Shown in pieces: positions 31,394-38,992 of a stretch of 39,340 bases of DNA. The position numbers were made by a program, and so were the translations under genes. The stretch's first letter is position 1. The number at the start of each line of letters is the position of its first letter. Origin of the DNA: a virus; the IMG/VR virus record IMGVR_UViG_3300049783_000516, positions 1-39,340 of that record. One strand, given 5' to 3'. The notes beneath the pieces were generated by a model that was given only the letters and a program-made list of their open reading frames with translations, did not search any database and was not told the origin of the DNA.

Positions 31394-32061
31394 TTTCTCC
31401 CGTTTGCCCAGTCGGTGATGCGCGACCGGAACACAATAAACAACCCGACAGCCATAAGGGCCATGAGACAGATTACCACGATTTGCGCTGCCCCGTCAAG
31501 CTGAGAAACAGCAGCACCACCAGTACCGACAGCACCGACGGCAGTAGTTACGGCACCTTGGATTGTCTTAGACGACGCAATAGTGCGCACCGGCGTAGAT
31601 GCGTACCAAGGCCGCACTTGGAAGCATGGACACGCCTTATTGGCTACCTCGTTGTGTCCGATGACCCGCATGTCGCGACCAGCCAACGCTTGAATATGGT
31701 CAATCGTCGTGCGCAGGGATGCCATCTGCTCTGGCGAGTAGTGATCAGAGGGCAGGTCGTTTGCATCTCCACCGTATCCCCCAGTAAGTGCGAGGTGTAC
31801 CCACTCGCGGTTGAACCCCCTAGCGCCTGCACCAGTTTCTTCCCAAACGTCGCCGTCACTGTCCAAATCCCGACCATTAGCCCAAAGCCCTGTCCCGTCG
31901 ATGATGCCAGCGTAGGCGATGTCTCGCCACCCGCGCTCATTGATGTGCCAGTCACGCACCTCCGTGACTGCGCCTTCTGCATCATCATGGAAAGCCCAAT
32001 TAGGCTTAGTCGCCAACGCGTGAACCATGATGCCGACTTTGTGGTCAGGTATTCTTGTCAT
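31390..32061 (-). CDS. Endolysin: T7-lysozyme-type amidase with C-terminal membrane helix, 223 aa
   Basis: N-acetylmuramoyl-L-alanine amidase (Amidase_2) related to T7 gp3.5. Zinc ligands are H14 (IMVHALAT), H136 and C144 (IGHNEVANKACPCFQV), with Y50 (WHINERGWRDIAY) and K142 in the T7 catalytic positions. Unlike T7 lysozyme (about 150 aa) it has an extra 70-residue C-terminus: a Gly/Ala-rich amphipathic stretch (168-190) and a transmembrane helix (about 193-212, IVVICLMALMAVGLFIVF) ending in basic residues. The enzyme is therefore probably membrane-tethered. It overlaps the holin-like gene by 17 bp. Confidence 0.85.
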   Translation of the reverse strand: MTRIPDHKVGIMVHALATKPNWAFHDDAEGAVTEVRDWHINERGWRDIAYAGIIDGTGLWANGRDLDSDGDVWEETGAGARGFNREWVHLALTGGYGGDANDLPSDHYSPEQMASLRTTIDHIQALAGRDMRVIGHNEVANKACPCFQVRPWYASTPVRTIASSKTIQGAVTTAVGAVGTGGAAVSQLDGAAQIVVICLMALMAVGLFIVFRSRITDWANGRK

Positions 32062-32212
32062 GTTTTCTCACCTTATAATTGCCCCACTGAGCTATGCCCT
32101 CACGGAGAACTCGCTCCAATAAAAGAATGATGATGAACAGCGCGGGGACTGTTTCGTCCATCGTCCACTCCATGAAGTCTCCTAAGACCCCCCAGATATT
32201 TTCGTCTTTCAT
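32045..32212 (-). CDS. Holin-like small membrane protein, 55 aa
   Basis: The ATG at 32212 is chosen because GGAGG lies 9 nt upstream; the GTG at 32227 is in frame but without a site. Residues 22-40 (VPALFIIILLLERVLREG) form one hydrophobic helix after an acidic N-terminus, followed by a basic end (YKVRKHDKNT). This charge pattern is like T7 gp17.5 class II holins but with one span. It directly precedes the amidase, the usual place for a holin. Confidence 0.6.
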   Translation of the reverse strand: MKDENIWGVLGDFMEWTMDETVPALFIIILLLERVLREGIAQWGNYKVRKHDKNT

Positions 32213-32216
32213 GTCC

Positions 32217-32573
32217 TCAACCTCCACGACCTAGCGCCCCCACCTCTACCAGCAACTCTCGCAGTAGGTCATTATTGGTTTTGACTTCTGTTTCTAGCAC
32301 GCTTAGTTGCTGCTGAACTACCGTGTTAAGAGTGTCAACGCGGGATAGTGTTGTCTCTAACGCGCTGATCCGCTCCCACTGTCGCAGTTGCCCGTTATCT
32401 ACATATATAGCGCGTGCGGTAGCGTCCGTCTGTATGTCGGCAGCAGTGACAACAAACGTGTTTAGTTGCGCTGTCGTCTGCGCAGCCCACCAAATAGCCG
32501 CTCCTGTCTGAACTACCAGAAAGATACATACCGTAACTACAGTACCGAGATTTAAGTCTTTCGTCACAGTCAT
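32217..32573 (-). CDS. Membrane-anchored coiled-coil protein of the lysis cassette, 118 aa
   Basis: Residues 9-32 (LGTVVTVCIFLVVQTGAAIW) form a transmembrane helix near the N-terminus. Residues 65-110 are a coiled coil (LSRVDTLNTVVQQQLSVLET, EVKTNNDLLRELLVEVG). It lies just before the holin-like gene. The start follows AGGGGAAAGGAAAG supplied by a palindrome copy (32582-32604). It could be a second holin or antiholin, or a spanin-like protein; the true spanin pair is downstream. Confidence 0.6.
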   Translation of the reverse strand: MTVTKDLNLGTVVTVCIFLVVQTGAAIWWAAQTTAQLNTFVVTAADIQTDATARAIYVDNGQLRQWERISALETTLSRVDTLNTVVQQQLSVLETEVKTNNDLLRELLVEVGALGRGG

Positions 32574-32601
32574 GCGCTTTCCTTTCCCCTAACTGGGGGG
32601 A

Positions 32602-33276
32602 TTATTTACGTCGAGTTTGTGGTACGTGGTGGTGTGGCTGCATCTGTAAGGGCGATCCGCCAAAGCGGAGCAGGTGTTTGTCCTCGTACCCAGCGCTCTC
32701 TAAAGCATCTGCCATGAGGCTATTGTATGACTGCAAGCGGTCATCTTCTCTCAAGAAGATCGCGCAGTGTTTGAACACTGCGTACACGTACAGATCAAGG
32801 AAGTCCGCCTCTAACCACGAGGTATCGTCTGTTTGAAAGTCTGGTACTGCGGCACGGTATTCCAGAGCAAACGCGCCAGCGTTAGTGGCGCTGAACGGCC
32901 CGACCAAGTACAGCGTATTAGCGGCGGCGCTACGCTGAGCGTAGTAGACCGGCTCAATGTAGACGCTTTTAGTAGCTACGCGGGTGCTTTGAACGGCGCT
33001 AAAAGTGCTGTTCTTCATACTGCCTTGACGTACCTGACGTTCTGGCTGTTGATTAGTCAGAGAGATCATCTGGTAGAAGTCGGTGGGCAACACAAAGTCC
33101 TCGACCTCTGGGGCAATGACAGCAGTGGCCTCCCGCCGCTGAATATCCAGCTTACGGTTTAGCTCACTGTCGGCCATACGGATCAGATTATCGAGGTTGT
33201 TCGCCAGATCAGTGTCGTTCTGACGCCACAGCATACCAGTCAGATACGTCTTAAATTCTGAGTATGTCTGTGCCAT
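32602..33276 (-). CDS. Head-tail adaptor (SU10-type), 224 aa
   Basis: AQTYSEFKTYLTGMLWRQND, then LIRMADSELNRKLDIQRREA, and VLPTDFYQMISLT are the conserved helical head and beta segment of the small adaptors that bind the portal in SU10/phiEco32-type podoviruses (gp4/gp6-like). YVYAVFKHCAIFLREDDRLQ near residue 170 is the conserved C-terminal helix. The C-terminal 15 residues are basic/His-rich. It starts one base into the upstream stop codon. Confidence 0.75.
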   Translation of the reverse strand: MAQTYSEFKTYLTGMLWRQNDTDLANNLDNLIRMADSELNRKLDIQRREATAVIAPEVEDFVLPTDFYQMISLTNQQPERQVRQGSMKNSTFSAVQSTRVATKSVYIEPVYYAQRSAAANTLYLVGPFSATNAGAFALEYRAAVPDFQTDDTSWLEADFLDLYVYAVFKHCAIFLREDDRLQSYNSLMADALESAGYEDKHLLRFGGSPLQMQPHHHVPQTRRK

Positions 33277-33695
33277 CAGTGACCTAACCTAAACCCACGA
33301 TAGTCGCTATCGTTCTGAATACGTTTCTTGGCAAACTGAGCGAACTCTCGTGTGCCAACTTTTAAGCCGCTCTCTTTGGCCCAGTTTTGGGCTGTCAGAG
33401 GGTCAATAGCGCCGATCATTTTGGCACCAGCCATCTTGTCGTTTCGCTTGTAACCGATGATGTCGCCATAGTCTTTCATCGCTTCGATGATCGGCGTCAC
33501 GTTTATAGTACGAGAAATGTGGATGCGACCTGTCGCATCCACCTTAGTAACCGACTTCTCTTGGCTATAGTACCGACGATAGCACTCAGCCAGTAGCTCG
33601 TTTTCTGCGACGGTTAGAGGTACGTTCGCCGCCCGCTTTTGCTTCACCAGTTCCAGCGTCAGCTTGAGCATCTTCGCCTGCTTCGCCTGCGTCAT
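33276..33695 (-). CDS. Hypothetical virion-module protein, about 139 aa
   Basis: The open frame extends to 33854, but the upstream part overlaps the 126-aa gene in another frame and reads as unconstrained. The likely start is ATG 33695 (GGAACGG upstream) or ATG 33671. The core (LVKQKRAANVPLTVAENELL, then YYSQEKSVTKVDATGRIHIS, INVTPIIEAMKDYGDIIGYK) looks like a compact helical and beta protein of a head completion or decoration kind. Function not recognised. Confidence 0.6.
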   Translation of the reverse strand: MTQAKQAKMLKLTLELVKQKRAANVPLTVAENELLAECYRRYYSQEKSVTKVDATGRIHISRTINVTPIIEAMKDYGDIIGYKRNDKMAGAKMIGAIDPLTAQNWAKESGLKVGTREFAQFAKKRIQNDSDYRGFRLGH

Positions 33696-33966
33696 CCGTT
33701 CCAGAGCCAGCAGCGGGCTGAGCGTCGCTGGGTCCACTTGGGTCCTGCGCTCCGTCTGGGCTTGTGTTAGCCCCGTCGTCTGGGTCAGATTTTTCATTGA
33801 ACAAGTCATCCATTGTGACCTTAATGTAGCCAAGCGCGTGATAGTGTTCCGCAAGGGGTTTAGTCAGTCTGCAGGTCTCCCCGCGCTTAACGTAGTTGCC
33901 TTCACTATCTTTGATCTTCGGCGTGCGCACGACTTCAAAGGATTTGAGTTTATCAGAGTTTGCCAT
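33586..33966 (-). CDS. Hypothetical small virion-module protein, 126 aa
   Basis: ATG at 33966 with AGGATGA about 9 nt upstream. The N-terminal 50 residues are ordered (FEVVRTPKIKDSEGNYVKRG, then AEHYHALGYIKVTMDDLF), a beta-rich fold like those of small head proteins. Residues 55-115 are acidic and Gly/Ala/Asp-rich and the end is basic (SNRRRKRATG). The last 110-270 bp overlap the next gene in a different frame. It follows the capsid gene, so a decoration or minor capsid role is plausible. Confidence 0.6.
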   Translation of the reverse strand: MANSDKLKSFEVVRTPKIKDSEGNYVKRGETCRLTKPLAEHYHALGYIKVTMDDLFNEKSDPDDGANTSPDGAQDPSGPSDAQPAAGSGTDDAGEAGEDAQADAGTGEAKAGGERTSNRRRKRATG

Positions 33967-34011
33967 CTAGGTTCATCCTGTCGATGTGTGGTTGCGGTTT
34001 GTTGAAGAAGA

Positions 34012-34032
34012 CTTCCCCTCATGGAGGGGAAG
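34012..34032 (-). terminator. Hairpin after the major capsid gene
   Basis: CTTCCCCT (34012-34019) pairs with AGGGGAAG (34025-34032) around a 5-nt loop, 18 nt after the capsid stop. It is a perfect-stem member of the dispersed palindrome family. In the minus-strand transcript it is followed by TCTTCTTC rather than a pure U-tract. It may partly terminate or stabilise the capsid message. Confidence 0.5.
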
Positions 34033-34049
34033 CCTACTATCATGGTAGC

Positions 34050-35057
34050 TTAGGTCAGAAGGTTCGTGGTGTCACGAATGACGCCGTGTGCCTTCTCGTT
34101 GTCGATCTGGAGGCCATACTCACACCAGATAAGTGTGCGCATAGAGTGACCAGTTTCGGCCAACGGCTTTTGCTGCACTTCGTCCAAGTATGTAATCGCA
34201 GCGTACTCAGGGTCGAGGACAAAGACGTTGTAGTTATTGTCCGCACCGCCAGCGTTGTTGGTTGGCTGGAAACGGTTTGGAACAATAGTCAACTCGCCAA
34301 AATCGCTATCATAGAAGTCGATAGAGTTGATGACTTTCTTGTCCACCGTGTCTTTGTAGCGTGTCGCATTGCCAGCGAAGGCAGTAGAGATACGACGTTT
34401 GTTGCCAGCGTTAACCATGATCAAGGTTGGGTTGCCGCCGTCTGTCCAGATGTCTTCAATAAGCTGGTTCAGGTCAGCCTCAGCAAAGACGACAGGCGTA
34501 GTGCCGACAGTCGCCGCCGCGTTTGGGAAGCCTTCGGTTGTACCAGACAACGTAGGGTCAGCGCCACCAGCCTCAAAGATAGAGTTGGAGGACAACCAAG
34601 CCGGTAGACCAGCAGTTGTGCGGGCGTTGCCAGATGAGCCAGCGACAGCAGCGACGTTAGAAAGCAACATGACTTCTTTGTCACGCTTCATTTCTTTCAT
34701 CTTGATGACGACCTGCTCAGACAAACGCTGGACGTTTGCGGCAGCAGCATCGACGGCCTGCGCAGTGTGGGAAACTTCGGCCACTTTGTCCGAAATCTGC
34801 GTATAGTTCGAGAACCGCAGTGGCAAAGTTGGTGCGTCATTTCCTGGAGCGCTATCGCCTTCAATCACGCGGTTAGCGCTGTCTGTCGCAGCAAGCTCAA
34901 CAACAGGCCATTCAAACAAAGTGTTTGAGCAGCTTTCGGTTCGGATTGCCATTTGAAACGGTGTTTCCTCTGGGGAAATCATCGTGTAGCTCTCTTGGAG
35001 GTCTTCCCGAATGACATTGTTGTCATAGGTCTCCGAGGTGTTTGCGGTAACAGCCAT
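34050..35057 (-). CDS. Major capsid protein (SU10-type, DUF5309 fold), 335 aa
   Basis: The opening TSETYDNNVIREDLQESYTM, then ISPEETPFQMAIRTES and LFEWPVVELAA, matches the SU10/phiEco32-type capsid family. The body has the expected helix region (AVDAAAANVQRLSEQVVIKM, KEMKRDKEVMLLSN) and C-terminal beta-rich domain (ELTIVPNRFQPTN, YNVFVLDPEYAAITYLDE). AAAGG precedes the ATG. Its place after the scaffold gene and before the adaptor genes is standard. No palindrome copy lies inside this gene. Confidence 0.9.
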   Translation of the reverse strand: MAVTANTSETYDNNVIREDLQESYTMISPEETPFQMAIRTESCSNTLFEWPVVELAATDSANRVIEGDSAPGNDAPTLPLRFSNYTQISDKVAEVSHTAQAVDAAAANVQRLSEQVVIKMKEMKRDKEVMLLSNVAAVAGSSGNARTTAGLPAWLSSNSIFEAGGADPTLSGTTEGFPNAAATVGTTPVVFAEADLNQLIEDIWTDGGNPTLIMVNAGNKRRISTAFAGNATRYKDTVDKKVINSIDFYDSDFGELTIVPNRFQPTNNAGGADNNYNVFVLDPEYAAITYLDEVQQKPLAETGHSMRTLIWCEYGLQIDNEKAHGVIRDTTNLLT

Positions 35058-35070
35058 TTTACTAGCCTTT

Positions 35071-36213
35071 CTACTTAATCAGGGTTCTAGCGATGTCTTT
35101 TGTCTTGCCCGATGCACGGGCATTGTCCATCACTGCTCGTTGCGCATCAGCGGTTTTGCGAGCCGTAGTTTTCAAAGCCGTCGCGCCTGAGCGCAACTTA
35201 CGTGGACGTTTGGAGGCTTGGTTGTCCAAGTTTTTCACAGTGTTCGCCTTCCGGTCCTTGGGTGTTCGTGCTGTTTTGAACTTAGCGAGGTCGTAGATCA
35301 TACGATACAAACGGTGATCGCTAGCGTTCTGAATTTCTTCGGCTGAGTACCCGTATTCTTCCATAGCCAATGTGGCCATAGATTTGAGCAGCGCTGGGGC
35401 GATTTCTCGGTCCTGTAGCTCAGGTATGGCAGCGACTAGCGCTGTCGTCTGTTGCTCTCGGTACGTCTTAATGTCTTCGGATAGGGCCTCTTGCTGTTGT
35501 TGCACCAACTTTCGTATTGCCGCCCTGCCCTCAGTTACTCGGTGCTGATCTGCTTCATAAGCGTCAATCTGCGCGAGGTACTGTTGCGGGTTGCTCTTGC
35601 GTAGAGCGGCGTCTGGCTTTGCGACGGCTGGCTGAAAAACAACGCTTTCCATGCCGTTGACCGTCTTAATAAGGCTATTATGAGCAACGCTGAATTGCTC
35701 AAGAAGCATAGTGTGATCCGCTTGCGCTTGCTTGCGGCTCTCAGTGGCTTCCTTTAGGCGCTTTTCGATTGCGCCCTCTCCTGACAAGGCTTTTTTGGCG
35801 TCAGCAATACTGCGTAGAACAATCTCACCGTCAATTTTAACTTCTATCTGGTCATCATCGTTGACCTGAAAGAAACCATCTTCGTCGGCTTCTTGTTCGT
35901 CGGCGTCGTCATTGCCTGCATCGTCTTCCTCGTCTGCTTCGTCTACTTCGGCTACTTCGCTACCGTCCTCAGTTTCGAGTTCGGCGGCGTCGCCATCAAC
36001 TTCTTCAAGATCGTTATCGTCGGCCTCGTCAACGCTGTTCTCGCCTTCTTCGGAGTTACCCTCATCAAGGGGAAGTTCTTCGTGCTGAGAGCGTGGTTCA
36101 CGCGCGGTGGGACCGCTAGCGTTTGGCGCTGTTTGGTCTGCTGGGTCATTGGGCTGAACGAGCAGCTTTGCAATGTCATGCAGCGATTTAGCGGTTTGTT
36201 GTGTTCCGGCCAT
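35071..36213 (-). CDS. Capsid assembly scaffold protein, 380 aa
   Basis: Residues 40-125 are extremely acidic (VDEADDNDLEEVDGDAAELE and similar), followed by long coiled-coil helices (residues 160-260), a helical C-terminus, and a basic end rich in Lys and Arg (KASKRPRKLRS then KTTARKTADA). This polarity (acidic N-terminus, basic C-terminus that contacts the shell) is typical of phage scaffolds. It lies between portal-proximal genes and the capsid. A palindrome copy (36055-36075) encodes PLDEGNS. Confidence 0.8.
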   Translation of the reverse strand: MAGTQQTAKSLHDIAKLLVQPNDPADQTAPNASGPTAREPRSQHEELPLDEGNSEEGENSVDEADDNDLEEVDGDAAELETEDGSEVAEVDEADEEDDAGNDDADEQEADEDGFFQVNDDDQIEVKIDGEIVLRSIADAKKALSGEGAIEKRLKEATESRKQAQADHTMLLEQFSVAHNSLIKTVNGMESVVFQPAVAKPDAALRKSNPQQYLAQIDAYEADQHRVTEGRAAIRKLVQQQQEALSEDIKTYREQQTTALVAAIPELQDREIAPALLKSMATLAMEEYGYSAEEIQNASDHRLYRMIYDLAKFKTARTPKDRKANTVKNLDNQASKRPRKLRSGATALKTTARKTADAQRAVMDNARASGKTKDIARTLIK

Positions 36214-36415
36214 AGGTTTTGATCCTGTGTTCTAGTTCATCTGCTATCAAGTAGCGTTGATGGGCTTCGCAAATCTGCTCGTTAGTAGCGTCAACCTGCT
36301 TAAAGTCTTGAATACACTCATTTTTAAGCGATGTCAAGACAATTTTGAAGTCATTCCCCCGTAGCAGTCTTTGGCTCGCTGCTCGGAGTTCCGTTTCGTC
36401 TTGTGGCGTCATCAT
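36188..36415 (-). CDS. Small protein between portal and scaffold, about 75 aa
   Basis: The open frame begins at a TTG (36436), but ATG 36415 or 36412 (MMTPQDETELRAASQRLL) is more likely. It overlaps the 3' end of the portal gene and runs 26 bp into the scaffold gene. The helical, charged sequence (LRGNDFKIVLTSLKNECIQD, then ELEHRIKTYG) is the type of short portal-adjacent protein found in podoviruses, of unknown function. Confidence 0.55.
   Translation of the reverse strand: MMTPQDETELRAASQRLLRGNDFKIVLTSLKNECIQDFKQVDATNEQICEAHQRYLIADELEHRIKTYGRNTTNR
36309..36337 (-). promoter_or_regulatory. Possible leftward promoter upstream of scaffold and capsid
   Basis: Minus-strand TTGACA (36337-36332), 17-nt spacer, TATTCA (36314-36309). 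The -35 box is perfect but the -10 box is poor. It lies inside the 75-aa gene, about 95 bp before the scaffold start, where a boost for scaffold and capsid would be useful. Confidence 0.3.
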
Positions 36416-38456
36416 TGGCGGCTTGCTTTCTCTCAATGAGTTTGTTTAAGCGGTCTTCGCCCATAGCCCGTAGCTCGATAACACGGTCTTGAGCCATCTG
36501 GTCCCGCTTAATATCCATCTCCTCGGCATCCTTGATTGCTTTGTATTGCAAGTCAAGCTCCTTCATCCGAGCAGTGCTCATAATCTCAGTCTGTCGCAGC
36601 TTGCCCTTGCCTTGCTCGATCTGCAAGAGTGCAGTAGTTGGGTCTGGTGGCGCGTTCTTTTGTGCAGCTTGTTGCTCTGCTGCACGAGCCTCTGCCAACT
36701 TCGCCTCCATAGGCGGAGTGATGATGCTAAAGTACCGGCCTGGGTCTCTCATGCCACCGAGTTCAACAAGGTCTTCCAAGGTGTTATACATCTGAGAGAG
36801 ACTTGTGAACGGGTTGTCAAGGCCCATAGTTTGAATGATTTGCTCTTGTTTTGACAAGATGAAGCCAAGTGTTGCCTGCTTTTGTTCATGGCTAGCAGTA
36901 CCAAGTCCCACATTAGGCTCACACGCCAAGTTAGGATCAAACATACTGATGTCAATAGGAATGATAGCACCTTTGGTCCTCACAATCTGGATACGATCCA
37001 TATGACGAATTGACAGGCGAAGAACTTTTCTAAACACCCCCATGAGACCAGTTTCGACAATGTTGCGCGCCATAAGCTCGACTTGCCCTTGGCTCATCTG
37101 GATAGTATTCATCACCGCGTTCTTATCGGTGGATTGCAACGCATCAGGGTCCAAGCCTGTAGCGGCCTTGGTAATGCCAACACGCTGCTCTGTGTCGTTC
37201 TCAAGGTACTCTAGGAACGGGATTAAGGCCCCACCAGTAAACGGAATGTCTATGATCTGAATAGCAGGAGTGCCGCGTGTCTTAATTGGGGCACCGACGG
37301 CGTTATTCATCAAGTCTGAGAAGTCTGTGTTCTGCGGATCGCTCGCCATGCGCGGGTTGTTAGCCATGTGCGCATTGTCGATGATAGCACGCAGAATAGA
37401 TGTCTCGTTGTCCTGCATTTCGATAGTGATATCAGCCAGAGAGCGCCCAATGACCGTATATGGCAATGGGTCTTGCTGCACTAGGTCTATGCAGTAGTCT
37501 TCAATCTCATAATGGTCGATATAGTCGTATGAGGTCCCGCCCAGATAGAAGCAGTAGCGGCGCTCTTGGCCGTCACCCTCTAAATCGAACTTGCAATAGA
37601 CCTCAGTGAGCAAAATCTCCTTTTGCAGCAGGTCATCGCTATCAGTATCGCTCGCGTCAACCGCGTAGCCACGGCGGGAGCGGGATTGGTCGCTGGCGTT
37701 CTTGCTTTCGGGATCAGTCCCAACAAGTTCCCCCCAGTTAGGGTAATCTAGGCCCATTTCGATGGCCTGCGCCACCTTGATAGACCTATGATGTCCATGC
37801 ACCTTAGCAAGCTCTAGGGTAGACGCGTTACGAGAACAGAAAAACTCATAGACAGGAAAGTCTTCTATCTGAATAGTACCGTTACGCTCGTACTTATAGC
37901 CTTCTACCTCGTAGAGATCAGCAAACTCGTCGCCATCATCACCAGCTTCGACCTCTGTGACCTCGATATCTGGTGCGTTTTTGTAACCTTCGACTTCTTC
38001 CTCAGTCAGCCCAGTTGCTTTGAAATAGACGGGCATCGGTTCTTCTTCCCACCACGTCTTGATAGGGCCGATCTTCAATTTCAGCGCTTGGTCAACAGCG
38101 TTAGAGAGGATGCGGTAGCCGCCAGAAGCCGTAAACTGTTGGTTGACGAACAACGCCTGCTGTTCTAGGAACGCGGCGTGCTTAATGTCATTAGGAATGT
38201 ACTCTACGGGCTTGCGTGCTTGCAGCAGTACCCGCATGATGTTAGGTTTAGCGGCGCGGATGATGTCCCGCACTTCCGTCTTAACCGCATTAGACCGCCC
38301 CTCCTCGGTAGGAAGGTCGCAGCCGCCAGCGTAGTACCGCTCGGCCCGCGCCCAGTCGTCCTCGAACTCAGACCACATGAAGTTGATAGCTTCTTCGACC
38401 TCGGATTGAAGCTCCGCTACTGCGTCGTCTAGCGTGATGCCAAATTCGTTTGCCAT
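36351..38456 (-). CDS. Portal protein, 701 aa
   Basis: N-terminal FGITLDDAVAELQSEVEEAI, then EDDWARAERYYAGGCDLPTE and NAVKTEVRDIIRAAKPNIMR, is the wing and stem opening of podovirus portals. DLVQQDPLPYTVIGRSLADI near residue 335 and the helix RGTPAIQIIDIPFTGGALIP near 415 fit the crown/clip region. The C-terminal 130 residues are a long charged coiled coil (barrel). Size is close to the P22-type portals. It would form the dodecameric DNA entry channel. A palindrome copy (37727-37747) encodes PNWGEL. Confidence 0.85.
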   Translation of the reverse strand: MANEFGITLDDAVAELQSEVEEAINFMWSEFEDDWARAERYYAGGCDLPTEEGRSNAVKTEVRDIIRAAKPNIMRVLLQARKPVEYIPNDIKHAAFLEQQALFVNQQFTASGGYRILSNAVDQALKLKIGPIKTWWEEEPMPVYFKATGLTEEEVEGYKNAPDIEVTEVEAGDDGDEFADLYEVEGYKYERNGTIQIEDFPVYEFFCSRNASTLELAKVHGHHRSIKVAQAIEMGLDYPNWGELVGTDPESKNASDQSRSRRGYAVDASDTDSDDLLQKEILLTEVYCKFDLEGDGQERRYCFYLGGTSYDYIDHYEIEDYCIDLVQQDPLPYTVIGRSLADITIEMQDNETSILRAIIDNAHMANNPRMASDPQNTDFSDLMNNAVGAPIKTRGTPAIQIIDIPFTGGALIPFLEYLENDTEQRVGITKAATGLDPDALQSTDKNAVMNTIQMSQGQVELMARNIVETGLMGVFRKVLRLSIRHMDRIQIVRTKGAIIPIDISMFDPNLACEPNVGLGTASHEQKQATLGFILSKQEQIIQTMGLDNPFTSLSQMYNTLEDLVELGGMRDPGRYFSIITPPMEAKLAEARAAEQQAAQKNAPPDPTTALLQIEQGKGKLRQTEIMSTARMKELDLQYKAIKDAEEMDIKRDQMAQDRVIELRAMGEDRLNKLIERKQAANDDATRRNGTPSSEPKTATGE

Positions 38457-38459
38457 GTG

Positions 38460-38651
38460 TTACCCGATCTTTGAGTTTTTCCGAGTAACATTCAGCGCTG
38501 AGCGGCCCGTCGCCGTTTGCTTCGGCTCCATCTTACCAGCAATGTCGCGGTTCATATCGACCCGCGCTTTGTTATTCATGTAGCCGCCGTTGCCGCCGTT
38601 CGTCGTGGAGTTATCAGGCACGTCTTCGCGTGTCATCATGCTACGCTTCAT
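38460..38651 (-). CDS. Small virion-module protein, 63 aa
   Basis: A low-complexity, Asn/Gly/Lys-rich basic protein (TTNGGNGGYMNNKARVDMNR, end LNVTRKNSKIG). It starts by 4-bp overlap with the 75-aa gene and ends 3 bp before the portal gene, so it is part of one tightly packed unit. Function unknown; it and its neighbour share the same basic, disordered character. Confidence 0.6.
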   Translation of the reverse strand: MKRSMMTREDVPDNSTTNGGNGGYMNNKARVDMNRDIAGKMEPKQTATGRSALNVTRKNSKIG

Positions 38652-38875
38652 TGTGCTGTTCCTCGCTTCAAGCCGCCGTTGGTGTAGTGAGATGCACCAG
38701 AGGAAGTACCGCTATTGCGGCCTCCTGAGGGGCCTTTGCGATCCGACTTCATGGCGGCAGACATAACGTCGCCGTGCATGTTGGCACCAGATGAGCCGCT
38801 TTGCTTGAATACGCCGCTAGGTCCCGCTTCCGGTGTTGCAGGCATAGGATTTTTAATCCCTCTAATTCCGGCCAT
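38648..38875 (-). CDS. Small virion-module protein, 75 aa
   Basis: Excellent ribosome binding site AAGGAGA before the ATG at 38875. A Gly/Ser/Lys-rich disordered protein (FKQSGSSGANMHGDVMSAAM then KGPSGGRNSGTSSGASHYTN). First gene after the large terminase and just downstream of the hairpin at 38888-38931. Function unknown. Confidence 0.6.
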   Translation of the reverse strand: MAGIRGIKNPMPATPEAGPSGVFKQSGSSGANMHGDVMSAAMKSDRKGPSGGRNSGTSSGASHYTNGGLKRGTAQ

Positions 38876-38887
38876 TATTTTCTCCTT

Positions 38888-38931
38888 AAAAATCCCCTAC
38901 TCGTCCCCTCAGTGAGGGTAAAAGCAGGGGA
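38888..38931 (-). terminator. Nested hairpin with U-tract after the large terminase gene
   Basis: On the minus strand TCCCCT (38931-38926) pairs with AGGGGA (38898-38893). Inside lies a palindrome copy (38902-38923) forming a second hairpin, and TTTTT (38892-38888) follows directly. This is a credible intrinsic terminator or attenuator; the next ribosome binding site starts a few bases further. It would limit transcription from the terminase into the portal unit. Confidence 0.5.
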
Positions 38932-38992
38932 GTTAGTATCAACATCAATCAGGCAGGGATATGACTAACCCAAGATCAATAGGCACGCCTAG

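Larger units (their letters stand above)
66..38923. repeat. Dispersed family of about 44 imperfect 17-27 bp palindromes, core TTMCCCTCANTGAGGGKAA
   Basis: Copies found by eye start at 66, 1126, 1305, 2727, 3068, 3372, 3538, 3895, 4373, 4648, 4864, 5422, 5527, 5657, 6613, 7026, 7924, 8806, 9968, 10145, 11292, 11683, 12342, 13341, 13832, 14696, 15719, 16321, 17617, 18876, 19889, 20961, 21912, 23371, 24060, 24594, 25093, 27335, 30996, 32582, 34011, 36055, 37727 and 38902. Each has a left arm TTACCC or TTCCCC and a right arm GGGGAA or GGGTAA around 5-8 variable bases. They occur in gaps, at gene junctions and inside genes. There is roughly one per gene; the capsid, adaptor and tail-fibre coding sequences have none. 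Confidence 0.85.

Noticed and set aside
31483-32130. 215-aa plus-strand frame opposite the amidase
   Set aside because: Antisense to an amidase with all zinc ligands in place; no leader or ribosome site.
33960-34607. 215-aa plus-strand frame opposite the major capsid gene
   Set aside because: The capsid frame on the other strand matches its family along its length; this frame has no supporting motif.
36416-36436. TTG start for the small gene between portal and scaffold
   Set aside because: No Shine-Dalgarno sequence and it deepens the overlap with the portal; the ATG pair at 36415/36412 is more likely.
66-38923. Reading the dispersed palindromes as a CRISPR array
   Set aside because: Copies are hundreds of bases apart with genes between them and variable centres, with no regular spacers and no cas operon. 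The Cas4-like nuclease fits a phage recombination enzyme.
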